A stretch of DNA of 64,000 bases from DASXUG01 sp036504995 (GCA_036504995.1 DASXUG010000017.1:62001-126000), one strand, 5' to 3'. Counted from the first letter of the stretch, positions 26,876 through 36,582 are shown. Translations and numbers: made by a program. Notes: generated by a model from the sequence alone, not told the origin.

Positions 26876-29503
26876 ATGACATTGCCAAAAATAATATACG
26901 ATAAAAATTTAAAAGTCTTAATGGACAGTATGTCAGTATCTATCTTTATTAAGGATGCTGACAGTAATATTGTCTTTATGAATCAGGCCTGTGAGCAGGC
27001 TTGGCAAGTTAATTTTGCTGATGTGATGGGGACAGATGGTGGCCAACTTTTTCCGTCAGAACAGCAAGCATTTTTTTTAGCTGCGGATAAAAAGGCATTT
27101 GCAGAAAAAGTAAAAGTTGAGATTGAAGAGTGGATTTGGAATAAATCATTACAGCAAAATCGCCTTTATGTGACTACCAAAATGCCTATTTATGATGCAT
27201 TAGGTGCGCCACTGTTTATAATCGCTACTACCCAAGATGTTACAGAGCGCAAGTGCTCAGAGGCACGTGTACAGCGTTTGACGCATTTATACAAGGCACT
27301 GTCTGAGGTAAATCAGGCAATTGTGCGTATGAGTGATGAGCAGCAACTGTTCCCCCTAATATGCCGCTGTGCTGTCGAGCATGGAGGTATGCAAATGGCT
27401 TGGATTGGCCAGTCAAATAGCGATAATCAACAAATACGACCAGTCGCCAAATACGGCCAACATTTAGATTACCTAGATAAGCTAGTGATTTCAGCCTCTG
27501 CTGATGTTCCAGAAGGGCGCGGTCCAGTCGGTAGCGCTTTTCGAGAAAACAAGAGCATTATTATTAATGATATTGATTCAGATCCAACACTGAGTACTTG
27601 GCAAAATGTCATGGCTAGCTGTGGATGGCAGTCGGTTGCTGCTTTCCCGATCTATCGAAATAATCAACCATTCGCTGTATTTTGTGTCTATCACGATCAA
27701 AAAGATGCATTTGATGAATCAGCTATTTCCTTGTTGGAGGAAATGTCGAAAGACATCACTTTTGCGCTTGCTAACTTTGACCGTGAAGCTCAGCGTAAGA
27801 ATGATGAAACCTCTAGTCGGCTAGCGGCGCTAGTTTATGAAACAAGTAGCGAAGCAATGATGGTGACGGACGCAAGCCATATTATCGTCGCCGTCAATAA
27901 TGCGTTTACAGAGATTACGGGTTATGCGGAGTCAGAGGTTGTTGGACTATCTGGCGTTATTCTAAAATCTGGCAAACATGATGCTGCATTTTATCAAGCC
28001 ATGGGACATCAAATGCGCCTGACTGGCAAATGGCATGGTGAAATTTGGAATAAACGTAAAAATGGTGAGATATTTCCTAACAGACTGACCTTAAACACCG
28101 TCTATAACGAAGATGACTCAGTGAAATATCGGGTATCTTTATTCACAGATATTTCGCAGCAAAAGCAAGATGAAGAGATGATTTGGCGTCAGGGCAATGT
28201 AGATGCACTCACTGGTTTGCCAAATCGCCGCATGTTTCACCAAAACTTAGAGCAAGAGATCAAAAAGTCACAACGCTCTGGCCTGCCTTTTGTGTTGATG
28301 TTTTTGGATCTTGATGATTTTAAAGAGGTGAATGATAGTTTTGGTCATGCGATGGGCGACCTTTTACTAAAGCAAACTGCTGAAAGATTAAAGCTGTGCG
28401 TACGCGAGTTTGATTCGATTGCACGTTTAGGTGGGGACGAGTTCACCGTTATTTTGAGTGAAGTTGATAACTTAAAAGGCGCAGACAGGGTTATTGAGGC
28501 TATTTTAGCCTCAATTGCGGAGCCTTTTCGATTAAAAGATAAACAAGCCTTTGTTTCTGTCAGTATAGGGGTGACTTTGTACCCAAATGATGCTTCGGAT
28601 GCCGATAACTTGTTGAAAAATGCTGATCAAGCGATGTATGCAGCTAAAAAAACGGGGCGTAATCAGTTTAGTTATTTCACCAAAAGTATGCAAGAAGTGG
28701 CGCAAAAGCGTATGCGAATGGCGGTGGATTTACGTGGTGCTGTGCATGGCGGGCAGATCTGGGTGGCCTATCAGCCTATATTGGATTTAAAAACTGGCCA
28801 TATAGTTAAGGCTGAAGCATTGGCCCGCTGGACGCATCCTGCACTTGGGGCATTTAGTCCCGCTGAGTTTATCCCAGTTGCCGAGCACACAGGTTTAATC
28901 GTCGATATTGGGCAGTGGATTTTTGAGCAAGTCATACTGCAAGTTAAGCGTTGGCAACAGGTATATCGCACAGATTTTCAAGTCAGTGTCAATAAATCGC
29001 CCGTGCAAATCTATAATAAGATGAGCCGATATGCTTCGTGGGGACACCAGTTGATGCAAGCGGGTTTGTCAGGAAAAAGTATCGTGGTAGAGATTACCGA
29101 AGGCTTATTGCTTGATGCGAATGAAGTCGTGAATAAAAAGCTGTTGGAGTTTAGAGATGCTTCAATACAAATAGCGCTGGATGACTTTGGTACAGGGTAC
29201 TCATCATTATCGTATCTTAAAAAATTTGATATTGATTACATTAAAATTGACCGAACTTTTGTCTCACATCTTTCGCCTAATTCAGATGACTTGGCGTTGT
29301 GTGAGGCGATGATTTTGATGGCGCATAAATTGGGTATCAAGGTGATTGCTGAAGGGATAGAAACTGAAGAGCAACAGCAATTGTTAATTGCAGCTGGTTG
29401 CGATTTTGGACAGGGCTTTTTATTTAGTGAGGCATTGCCAGCCGATGAGTTTGAGCAGTTTTTGCTTAAAAGTTCAGGACTAAAAACTAGTGGTTGGCAC
29501 TAA
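26876..29503 (+). CDS. PAS-GAF-PAS-GGDEF-EAL cyclic-di-GMP signalling protein
   Basis: An 875-residue cytosolic sensor. N-terminal PAS (about 10-125), GAF (about 145-300), second PAS (about 310-430), then a diguanylate cyclase domain with an intact GGDEF at 519-523 and a phosphodiesterase domain with an intact EAL at 647-649 plus DDFGTGYSSL downstream. No transmembrane helix is evident. Both catalytic motifs are complete, so it could make or degrade c-di-GMP. It is monocistronic by position; the signal is unknown. Confidence 0.93.
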   Translation: MTLPKIIYDKNLKVLMDSMSVSIFIKDADSNIVFMNQACEQAWQVNFADVMGTDGGQLFPSEQQAFFLAADKKAFAEKVKVEIEEWIWNKSLQQNRLYVTTKMPIYDALGAPLFIIATTQDVTERKCSEARVQRLTHLYKALSEVNQAIVRMSDEQQLFPLICRCAVEHGGMQMAWIGQSNSDNQQIRPVAKYGQHLDYLDKLVISASADVPEGRGPVGSAFRENKSIIINDIDSDPTLSTWQNVMASCGWQSVAAFPIYRNNQPFAVFCVYHDQKDAFDESAISLLEEMSKDITFALANFDREAQRKNDETSSRLAALVYETSSEAMMVTDASHIIVAVNNAFTEITGYAESEVVGLSGVILKSGKHDAAFYQAMGHQMRLTGKWHGEIWNKRKNGEIFPNRLTLNTVYNEDDSVKYRVSLFTDISQQKQDEEMIWRQGNVDALTGLPNRRMFHQNLEQEIKKSQRSGLPFVLMFLDLDDFKEVNDSFGHAMGDLLLKQTAERLKLCVREFDSIARLGGDEFTVILSEVDNLKGADRVIEAILASIAEPFRLKDKQAFVSVSIGVTLYPNDASDADNLLKNADQAMYAAKKTGRNQFSYFTKSMQEVAQKRMRMAVDLRGAVHGGQIWVAYQPILDLKTGHIVKAEALARWTHPALGAFSPAEFIPVAEHTGLIVDIGQWIFEQVILQVKRWQQVYRTDFQVSVNKSPVQIYNKMSRYASWGHQLMQAGLSGKSIVVEITEGLLLDANEVVNKKLLEFRDASIQIALDDFGTGYSSLSYLKKFDIDYIKIDRTFVSHLSPNSDDLALCEAMILMAHKLGIKVIAEGIETEEQQQLLIAAGCDFGQGFLFSEALPADEFEQFLLKSSGLKTSGWH

Positions 29504-29653
29504 ATGCCGCCACTTAGTAGTTTGATTTAAGATAGTTGTTTAGACTACAAGGTATGAGTAGCTTATTTTCTGTAGGTTACCTGTGTAAATATTTCCTTTA
29601 AACCCCCGCCCTTTTTTCTAACACAAAATAGCGAAATGCCTCCGCCACCTGTG

Positions 29654-29666
29654 AAGTGTTACACTT
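29654..29666. promoter_or_regulatory. 13-bp palindrome upstream of fbp
   Basis: AAGTGT-T-ACACTT is a perfect odd-centred palindrome 84 bases before the fbp start, in a 247-base gap. It may be a repressor or activator site. No regulator can be named. Confidence 0.3.
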
Positions 29667-29750
29667 GTTTAGAACCCTAAATGCCAAGTACGCACTAATA
29701 GGCTAGTAGTTAAGTATTGGGGTTGAGTAAAATACAGGTAAGGGGCAAAC

Positions 29751-30758
29751 GTGAATCATCAACATACGAAACTGGCAGACTTTCTTGCGCAGCAACCGCC
29801 AGCAGGCCGACTTGGCGCGTTATTGTTAGACATTGGAGCAGCAGTGACAGCAATTTCGGCTATGACTGCGCGCGGCTCACTAGATAATTTAACGGGCAAA
29901 CTCACCAGCCAAAATATACAAGGCGAAACACAAGTGCAGCTTGACGTGGTGACCAACGATATTTTTATTGAGATGCTTACCAAAAACGGTACGGTATCTG
30001 GCCTGGCTTCTGAGGAGATGGATTACCCAGTTGCATTGGATGTGGCATCAGAAAATGCGGAGTTTTTAGTGGTGTTTGATCCATTAGATGGTTCATCTAA
30101 TGTGGCTGTGAATGTGTCTGTTGGATCAATTTTTTCTATCTTGTCTGCACCGAAAAATCGTGCGCCAGTGGAGGCTGACTATTTGCAAAAAGGGCGTCAG
30201 CAACTGGCGGCAGGCTATGCCATTTACGGCCCCGCAACCATGTTGGTCATTACAACAGGCAATGGCACACATGGTTTCACCTTAGATCCCAATGATAAAA
30301 CCTTTTACTTGACGCACCCTGCAATTCAGATACCCGAAATTAGCGCAGAGTTTGCAATTAATGCAAGCAACCAGCGGCATTGGGAGGCACCCATTGTACG
30401 TTACGTGGAAGAGTGTCTTGCTGGCACAACTGGTTTACGCGCACGTGATTTTAATATGCGCTGGGTGGCAAGCATGGTGGCTGATGTGCACCGTATTTTG
30501 ATGCGTGGGGGTATTTATTTGTATCCACGTGATTATAAACAGCCCATTAAAGCAGGGCGCTTGCGTTTACTATATGAGGCGAACCCGATGAGTATGCTGG
30601 TTGAGCAAGCTCATGGTAAAAGCTCCACGGGCCGTATCGCAATTATGGATGTTGTGCCAGACCATGTGCACCAGCGCGTACCTGTCATTATGGGGTCTAA
30701 AGGGGAAGTCGCGTTGGTGGAGCAATACCATGATGATTTTGATAAGGGCTTAGCTTAA
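29751..30758 (+). CDS. fbp: Class I fructose-1,6-bisphosphatase
   Basis: A 335-residue enzyme that dephosphorylates fructose-1,6-bisphosphate in gluconeogenesis and sugar-phosphate cycles. The metal and phosphate motif DPLDGSSNV and the YPRDYK and GRLRLLYEANPM segments are diagnostic of class I. It starts with GTG after an AAGGGG site. It is followed by fba and tpiA, forming a triose/hexose phosphate block useful in a RuMP-cycle methylotroph. Confidence 0.95.
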   Translation: MNHQHTKLADFLAQQPPAGRLGALLLDIGAAVTAISAMTARGSLDNLTGKLTSQNIQGETQVQLDVVTNDIFIEMLTKNGTVSGLASEEMDYPVALDVASENAEFLVVFDPLDGSSNVAVNVSVGSIFSILSAPKNRAPVEADYLQKGRQQLAAGYAIYGPATMLVITTGNGTHGFTLDPNDKTFYLTHPAIQIPEISAEFAINASNQRHWEAPIVRYVEECLAGTTGLRARDFNMRWVASMVADVHRILMRGGIYLYPRDYKQPIKAGRLRLLYEANPMSMLVEQAHGKSSTGRIAIMDVVPDHVHQRVPVIMGSKGEVALVEQYHDDFDKGLA

Positions 30759-30791
30759 TAAGCGCGATGAACACAAGATTAGGAGCATCCA

Positions 30792-31856
30792 ATGGCCATG
30801 ATTTCATTAAGACAGTTGCTTGATCATGCAGCAGAGTACAGTTATGCATTACCCGCATTTAATATCAATAATATGGAGCAAATTCACTCGATTCTGCAAG
30901 CGGCAGACGAGGTAGACAGTCCTGTAATTCTGCAGGCTTCTGCAGGCGCGCGTGGATATGCAGGTGAGGCATTCTTGCGCAAACTAGTCGAAGCAGCGAT
31001 TGAGCAGTATCCACATATTCCGATCTGTATGCATCAAGATCATGGTGCTTCGCCTGCCGTGTGTCAGCTCGCGATTCGCAGTGGTTTTTCCAGCGTGATG
31101 ATGGACGGCTCATTGCAAGCGGATGCCAAAACGCCTGCCAACTATGACTACAATGTAGAGGTCACTAGCCGCGTAGTGGATTTTGCGCATGCAGTTGGTG
31201 TTTCTGTAGAAGGGGAGTTGGGTTGCTTAGGCTCTCTAGAAACTGGTATGGCAGGCGAGGAGGACGGTAGCGGAGCAGAAGGCAAACTAGATCATTCACA
31301 GTTGTTGACCGACCCAGACGAAGCTGCGGCATTTGTAAAAGCGACTAAAGTGGATGCTTTAGCTATCGCCATCGGCACCAGTCACGGTGCGTATAAGTTT
31401 AGTCGTCCACCAACGGGAGATATTTTGTCGATAGACCGTATCAAGGAGATACATGCTCGCATTCCCAATACGCATTTAGTCATGCATGGTTCGTCCAGTG
31501 TGGAGCAGGAATGGTTAAACACCATCCGCACTTATGGCGGACAAATTAAAGAGACTTATGGCGTACCTGTGTCTGAAATTATAGAAGGCATTAAGTATGG
31601 CGTGCGTAAGGTCAATATTGATACGGATATTCGTCTTGCAATGACGGCCGCTATGCGTAAAAAAATGGCAGAATCGCCTGAAGAGTTTGACCCGCGCGCT
31701 TTCTTTAAAGTGGCAATTGTCGCTGCGAAATTACTATGTAAAAACAGATTTGAGGCGTTTGGTAGTGCTGGTCGTGCCAGTCAAATCAAGGTGCTCACCA
31801 TGGATAATATGGCCGCAAGATATGCCAAGGGTGAGTTAAATCCAGTGATTGTTTAG
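30792..31856 (+). CDS. fba: Class II fructose-bisphosphate aldolase
   Basis: A 354-residue zinc aldolase interconverting fructose-1,6-bisphosphate with dihydroxyacetone phosphate and glyceraldehyde-3-phosphate. Zinc and catalytic residues are seen in CMHQDHGAS near residue 80, VEGELGCLG near 140 and HGSSS near 236. The sequence resembles the Calvin-cycle (CbbA) subtype of class II aldolases. It is 33 bases after fbp with its own AGGAG site. Confidence 0.94.
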   Translation: MAMISLRQLLDHAAEYSYALPAFNINNMEQIHSILQAADEVDSPVILQASAGARGYAGEAFLRKLVEAAIEQYPHIPICMHQDHGASPAVCQLAIRSGFSSVMMDGSLQADAKTPANYDYNVEVTSRVVDFAHAVGVSVEGELGCLGSLETGMAGEEDGSGAEGKLDHSQLLTDPDEAAAFVKATKVDALAIAIGTSHGAYKFSRPPTGDILSIDRIKEIHARIPNTHLVMHGSSSVEQEWLNTIRTYGGQIKETYGVPVSEIIEGIKYGVRKVNIDTDIRLAMTAAMRKKMAESPEEFDPRAFFKVAIVAAKLLCKNRFEAFGSAGRASQIKVLTMDNMAARYAKGELNPVIV

Positions 31857-31948
31857 TCGCTGTGGGCTAAGCAGGTCACGTGCTGATAAGTAGGCGGCGA
31901 GATGGAGTCGCGTGATTTCGGTTGCGCAATTAGGGTTGGGTGGTTGTG

Positions 31949-32734
31949 ATGCGGCGTAAACTGGTGGTGGGTAATTGGAAAATGAACGGAGGACTGAGCC
32001 AGAATCAGTTGCTTCTTAATAGTCTGACTCAGCAGCTTAAAGGCCTGCAAGGTGTGGATATTGCGGTTTGCGTACCTTATCCCTATTTGCATCAAGCTAA
32101 AATGCTACTCGCTGGAAGCAATATCCAATGGGGCGCACAAAATATTAGCCGCTTTAGTGAAGGCGCTTATACAGCCTCTATCTCTGCTGAAATGGTGGCG
32201 GATTTTGGCTGTACATATGCACTAATTGGGCATTCAGAGCGACGTGCTGCTAGTCAGGAAAGCAACCATAGTGCTGCTCAGCGTTTTTCACAAGCCTTGC
32301 ATGGCGGCATCACTCCCATATTCTGCGTGGGAGAAACCTTAACAGAGCGTCAGTTAGGACTTGCGCAGAGTGTTGTTAAAAATCAAGTGCTTGCCATTTT
32401 GAATGGTCTAGATTCTGCCACCTTTGAGCTAGGCAAATACCATCATGCTGTGATTGCGTATGAGCCCGTGTGGGCGATAGGTGCCAAGCAGACCGCGCAG
32501 CCAAGTGAGGCGCAAGAGATGCATCACTTTATTCGCACCTTGGTGTCTACGTATGACGCTGACTACGCTGCAGCACTTAGGCTTATTTATGGTGGGAGCG
32601 TCACCCCAGAAAATGCTAGCAGCTTATTTTCCATGCCAGATATAGATGGTGGCCTAATCGGTCGCGCCTCACTCGATGCGCTTAAATTTAGGCGTATCTG
32701 TGAAGCTGCCTCGCCAGTGACTGTGGTGAAGTGA
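31949..32734 (+). CDS. tpiA: Triose-phosphate isomerase
   Basis: A 261-residue TIM-barrel enzyme interconverting dihydroxyacetone phosphate and glyceraldehyde-3-phosphate. GNWKMNG near the start, IGHSERR near residue 93, the catalytic-glutamate motif AYEPVWAIG and the YGGSV phosphate loop are intact. I prefer the ATG at 31949 to the GTG nine bases upstream. Third gene of the fbp-fba-tpiA block; the usual secG neighbour is not here. Confidence 0.95.
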   Translation: MRRKLVVGNWKMNGGLSQNQLLLNSLTQQLKGLQGVDIAVCVPYPYLHQAKMLLAGSNIQWGAQNISRFSEGAYTASISAEMVADFGCTYALIGHSERRAASQESNHSAAQRFSQALHGGITPIFCVGETLTERQLGLAQSVVKNQVLAILNGLDSATFELGKYHHAVIAYEPVWAIGAKQTAQPSEAQEMHHFIRTLVSTYDADYAAALRLIYGGSVTPENASSLFSMPDIDGGLIGRASLDALKFRRICEAASPVTVVK

Positions 32735-32779
32735 CTATAGATTTAAAGATATAGATGTAATCATTATCTGGCGGCAATA

Positions 32780-32796
32780 GCTAGAGATGCTCTAGC
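32780..32796 (+). terminator. Short hairpin downstream of tpiA
   Basis: GCTAGAG-ATG-CTCTAGC forms a 7-bp perfect stem 46 bases after the tpiA stop. There is no clear T-run after it, so terminator function is only possible. Confidence 0.35.
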
Positions 32797-32968
32797 GAAC
32801 AATTAATTTCACACTTACCACGCTGTTAGTTTTTCCTCTTGTTAGGGTCAAATTTTTTCTTCTTTAACCCTCTAATTTTTAATAAGTTATTTAAGTACCT
32901 CACAATTAAGCTGTTAATTCATAGGCGGCTACCTTGAGTTTTAAATTCAAATGTGCTAATTTGCGCTT

Positions 32969-32992
32969 AGTTGTAACTAAGTTGTTACAACT
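32969..32992. promoter_or_regulatory. Inverted-repeat operator candidate before the cytochrome oxidase operon
   Basis: AGTTGTAAC-TAAGTT-GTTACAACT is a perfect 9+6+9 inverted repeat about 100 bases before the first gene of the oxidase cluster. The rest of the 360-base gap (32735-33094) is AT-rich and has no coding frame. The form fits a dimeric regulator site; which regulator is unknown. Confidence 0.45.
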
Positions 32993-33094
32993 ATTTGCTA
33001 AAAGTAAATTTCACTCATTAAGTCCTGTGTGAGTTGTTTTTATATAAGCAATGTTTTCCATAGTCAGTTCAATGATTTATTGGGGAATTTAGCA

Positions 33095-33559
33095 TTGGAA
33101 GCTTCTGCCGAAATTTTTACAATTGTTACACGTCCCAACAGTTCATTAACGAACAGAGGGCGTGTGCAGGTGGTGCTTGGCATTGCTTCATTTTCTCTAT
33201 TGGTGGCATTGGGTTTTGGTCTTGCTGGGGCGTGGTTGGTATTGCCATTTGCAGGGCTGGAATTGCTAGCTTTGGCGTATGCATTTTATTACATCGGCTG
33301 TCATGCGGATGATTATGAAAGTATCACCATAGATGGCGACATTTTGGCGGTAGAACAACGATTTTATAAGCATACAAGCCAAATTGTGTTTCAACGTTAC
33401 TGGGCGCGTGTTTTTTTGCAAGAGTTGCCCAGTGGCGAGCAGTCGCTTCTATTGCGCTCGCATGGCAGAGAAGTGGAGTTTGGGCGTCGATACATGAGTA
33501 ATGCTGAGCGGATTGCGCTGGCAAAACAATTAAAAAAACATGTGGGCGCTGTTTCTTAA
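33095..33559 (+). CDS. DUF2244 membrane protein at the head of the oxidase operon
   Basis: A 154-residue protein with two adjacent transmembrane helices (about residues 25-70) followed by a cytoplasmic domain with YESITIDGDILAVEQR and a terminal LAKQLKK helix, as in the DUF2244 family. These proteins frequently precede coxB in proteobacteria; function is unknown. A TTG start at 33095 with GGGGA eight bases upstream is preferred; a GTG at 33029 would add 22 residues. The coxB start follows 19 bases after its stop. Confidence 0.75.
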   Translation: MEASAEIFTIVTRPNSSLTNRGRVQVVLGIASFSLLVALGFGLAGAWLVLPFAGLELLALAYAFYYIGCHADDYESITIDGDILAVEQRFYKHTSQIVFQRYWARVFLQELPSGEQSLLLRSHGREVEFGRRYMSNAERIALAKQLKKHVGAVS

Positions 33560-33578
33560 AATTACTTTGGGAGTGAGT

Positions 33579-34766
33579 ATGGTTTTGCTGTTGCTGAGAA
33601 AGGCTAGCTCTTTGTTGAAAGCTAGTGTTGGTTTGATGTTGGCTTTTGCGACTTTTGCTGCTCAGGCAGAGTTTGCTTGGAATTTTCCACATCCAGTTAC
33701 ACCTATGGCGATTGATACGCTACACGTGCACAACAAATTTATGGTCATCGTGATGGTGATTTTCTTGATTGTGCTGGGTATTATGATTTACTCCATCGTC
33801 ACCCATCGCAAAAGTAAAAATTTCAAACCCTCAACATTTACCGCTCCTAGCACAAGTGCCCAAGTATTCTGGACCTTAGTGCCTTTTGCCATTTTGCTCT
33901 ACATTGACTTTGTGTTGATGGGTATTCCTGCGTATCACAGTGTGGTGATGATGGAAGACACCAAAAATGGCGCAGAAATGGTCATTAAAATCACAGGTTC
34001 GCAATGGCGCTGGCAATATGAATATATGGATGGCGAAGCACAAGGCATTAAGTTCGTTAGTAACTTAATCACGCCACAGGATCAAATAGATAATAAAACC
34101 GAAAAAGGTAAAGACTACCTGTTAGAAGTAGATAACAAGCTAGTTTTACCTGTAGGCAAAAAAGTACGCGTGTTATTAACCTCTACTGATGTCATCCACA
34201 ATTGGTGGGTGCCTGCTTTTGGTTCTGCACGCGATGCTATCCCTGGGTTCTTGCGTGAAACTTGGGTGAAAATTGAAGAGCCAGGTGTATTCCGTGGACA
34301 ATGTAAAGAGTTGTGCGGGAAAGGGCATGGTTTTATGCCAGCTATTGTAGAGGCAATGCCTGAAGAAGACTTCAAAAAATGGGTGGTTGCTAAAAAAGAA
34401 GAAATGGCAAAAGCGTCTGCTGGTGCTGATAAAGAGTGGACCAAAGACGACTTAATCGCAAATGGCAAAGGTATTTACGAGAAAAACTGTGCTGTTTGTC
34501 ATCAAATCACAGGGACTGGTGTGCCAGGCGCATTCCCAGCATTGGCTGGTAGCAAGATTGTCAATGGGCCGATTTTTGATGCGGATGGTAAGTTGTTTAA
34601 GGACAGTCATTTGGATCGCGTCATGAATGGTAAGGGTGTGATGCCATCTTGGAAAGCAACGCTAAATGATACTGAGATCGCTTCCGTGATTACTTACGAA
34701 AGAAACTCGTTTGGTAACACCATGGGCGACATGGTTCAGCCTGCGCAAGTAAAAGCGCTACGCTAA
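33579..34766 (+). CDS. coxB: Cytochrome c oxidase subunit II with C-terminal cytochrome c domain
   Basis: A 395-residue subunit II. A signal/hydrophobic start, two transmembrane helices and the periplasmic cupredoxin domain follow, with the CuA ligands CKELCGKGHGFM near residue 244. A fused cytochrome c domain with the heme motif CAVCH near residue 305 completes the protein (caa3-like subunit II). It accepts electrons from cytochrome c and passes them to subunit I. The ATG at 33579 has a TGGGAG site; the ATG at 33540 would overlap the DUF2244 gene. Confidence 0.93.
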   Translation: MVLLLLRKASSLLKASVGLMLAFATFAAQAEFAWNFPHPVTPMAIDTLHVHNKFMVIVMVIFLIVLGIMIYSIVTHRKSKNFKPSTFTAPSTSAQVFWTLVPFAILLYIDFVLMGIPAYHSVVMMEDTKNGAEMVIKITGSQWRWQYEYMDGEAQGIKFVSNLITPQDQIDNKTEKGKDYLLEVDNKLVLPVGKKVRVLLTSTDVIHNWWVPAFGSARDAIPGFLRETWVKIEEPGVFRGQCKELCGKGHGFMPAIVEAMPEEDFKKWVVAKKEEMAKASAGADKEWTKDDLIANGKGIYEKNCAVCHQITGTGVPGAFPALAGSKIVNGPIFDADGKLFKDSHLDRVMNGKGVMPSWKATLNDTEIASVITYERNSFGNTMGDMVQPAQVKALR

Positions 34767-34830
34767 AAGCAGTAGTTTAAACAACTTGAGTAGCATTAAG
34801 TTCTAAAACCTAAGGTTTAAGGAGAGAAAA

Positions 34831-36426
34831 ATGAGTACAACGACAGTAGCGCATGACGATCACGGTCATGCAGATTATCAGCCAGGGATCATGCGTTGGC
34901 TGACCACCACTAACCACAAAGACATCGGCACGATGTACCTGACATTTTCATTGATTATGTTTTTAGTGGGTGGATCGATGATTATGGGTGTGCGTCTGGA
35001 GTTATTTCAGCCAGGTCTGCAATTTATGAAGCCAGAGTTCTTCAATCAACTGATTGGCGTACATGCATTAGTCATGATCTTTGCAGCGTTAATGCCAGCA
35101 GCAACAGGGTTTGCGAATTGGATGCTGCCTTTGCAGTTGGGTGCGCCCGATATGGCTTTGCCACGTTTGAATAACTGGGGTTTTTGGTTGTTGCCACCAG
35201 CGGCTATCTTACTCACGTTACCCTTCACTTTGGCTTTGTTCGGTATTGGTGATGGGGCGGTAGCAACTGGTTGGACGCTCTATACCCCACTATCTGTACA
35301 AGGCGGTATTGGTGTTGACTTTGCAATTTTCGCTATTCACTTATTAGGTATTTCTTCTGTATTAGGCTCAATCAACGTTATTGTGACTATTTTTAATATG
35401 CGCGCGCCTGGCATGACATTAATGAAAATGCCGATGTTTGCATGGGGTTGGTTAATTACTGCCTTCTTGTTAATTGCAACGATTCCAGTATTGGCTGGTG
35501 CAGTGACGATGTTGTTGACAGACCGTCATTTTGGCACACACTTTTTTGATGCAGCTGGTGGTGGTGACCCTATCCTGTTCCAGCACTTGTTCTGGTTTTT
35601 TGGTCACCCAGAAGTGTATATTTTGTTATTGCCAGTTTGGGGTTTTATGCCACAAATTTTGCAAACATTTAGTCGTAAACCCATGTATGGCTACAAAGCA
35701 CAAGTGTACTCATTAATCGCGATCGGCTTGTTAGCTGTTGTGGTTTGGGCACATCACTTCTTTACAGTTGGTATGCCTGTGCCAGCACTGTTGTATTTTA
35801 TGTATAGCACCATGTCAATTTCATTGCCGTTAGCCGTGTTGTTTTTCTGCTGGATTGCAACGATATGGAAAGGCGCGATGAGCTTTGAAACACCCATGCT
35901 ATTTGCGGTGGGCTGGATTATCTTATTCGGTATTGGTGGTTTAACAGGCTTAGTATTAGCCGACGTAGCGGCTGATGCGCAATACCATCACAGTTACTTT
36001 GTGGTAGCGCACTTCCATTACACTCTATTTGCAGGCGGCATTATGGGGATTATGGCGGGTGTTTACTACTGGTTGCCTAAGATGACAGGCCATATGTACA
36101 ACGAGAAGTTAGGTAAAACCCATTTCTGGTTAACTGCTATTTCATTCAATATGACATTTATTCCGCAATTTTTCTTGGGCCTAGCTGGTATGCCACGCCG
36201 CATTCCTGACTATGCATTACAGTTTGCTGACTTCAATAGAATCTCATCAATATCTGCATTCGTCCTTGGCTTATCACAATTGCTGTTTGTTTACATTATT
36301 GTGACCTGTGTACGTGGTGGCAAAAAAGCGACAGGCCAAGTGTGGGAAGGCGCACAAGGCTTGGAGTGGACATTACCTTCTCCACCGCCATACCACAGCT
36401 TTACTGAGCAACCAGTCATTAAATAA
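34831..36426 (+). CDS. ctaD: Cytochrome c oxidase subunit I
   Basis: A 531-residue heme-copper oxidase catalytic subunit with twelve transmembrane helices. It carries the binuclear-centre motifs HPEVYILLLPVWG and HHFFTVG, the proximal heme histidines in VVAHFHYTLF and the low-spin heme histidine in GVHALVMIF. It reduces oxygen and pumps protons. It sits after coxB with an AAGGAG site. Confidence 0.96.
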   Translation: MSTTTVAHDDHGHADYQPGIMRWLTTTNHKDIGTMYLTFSLIMFLVGGSMIMGVRLELFQPGLQFMKPEFFNQLIGVHALVMIFAALMPAATGFANWMLPLQLGAPDMALPRLNNWGFWLLPPAAILLTLPFTLALFGIGDGAVATGWTLYTPLSVQGGIGVDFAIFAIHLLGISSVLGSINVIVTIFNMRAPGMTLMKMPMFAWGWLITAFLLIATIPVLAGAVTMLLTDRHFGTHFFDAAGGGDPILFQHLFWFFGHPEVYILLLPVWGFMPQILQTFSRKPMYGYKAQVYSLIAIGLLAVVVWAHHFFTVGMPVPALLYFMYSTMSISLPLAVLFFCWIATIWKGAMSFETPMLFAVGWIILFGIGGLTGLVLADVAADAQYHHSYFVVAHFHYTLFAGGIMGIMAGVYYWLPKMTGHMYNEKLGKTHFWLTAISFNMTFIPQFFLGLAGMPRRIPDYALQFADFNRISSISAFVLGLSQLLFVYIIVTCVRGGKKATGQVWEGAQGLEWTLPSPPPYHSFTEQPVIK

Positions 36427-36437
36427 ATAGGAAGGTT

Positions 36438-36458
36438 CAGGCTGGTTCTGCCAGCCTG
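36438..36458 (+). other. Hairpin between ctaD and the small assembly gene
   Basis: CAGGCTGG-TTCTG-CCAGCCTG is an 8-bp perfect stem 11 bases after the ctaD stop, without T-run. It could tune the expression of ctaD against the downstream assembly genes by mRNA stability. Confidence 0.5.
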
Positions 36459-36465
36459 ATAAGAG

Positions 36466-36582
36466 ATGAAAAATATGCAAGAGCCAGATAAAAGCGGTAA
36501 GAATATTAAGCTGGCGGTAGTTTTTGGCTTGATTGCACTGGCTTGGTACATTGCTTCAATGACGGTTATGTTATGGAAGTGA
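36466..36582 (+). CDS. Cytochrome oxidase small assembly protein (38 residues)
   Basis: A short frame of 38 codons, with a hydrophilic start (MKNMQEPDKSGKNIK) and one transmembrane helix (LAVVFGLIALAWYIASMTV). Its position between ctaD and ctaG, size and layout match the small proteins annotated in Betaproteobacteria as cytochrome oxidase small assembly protein. Its last ten bases overlap the start of ctaG, which suggests translational coupling. Role in assembly is by position and family name only. Confidence 0.75.
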   Translation: MKNMQEPDKSGKNIKLAVVFGLIALAWYIASMTVMLWK

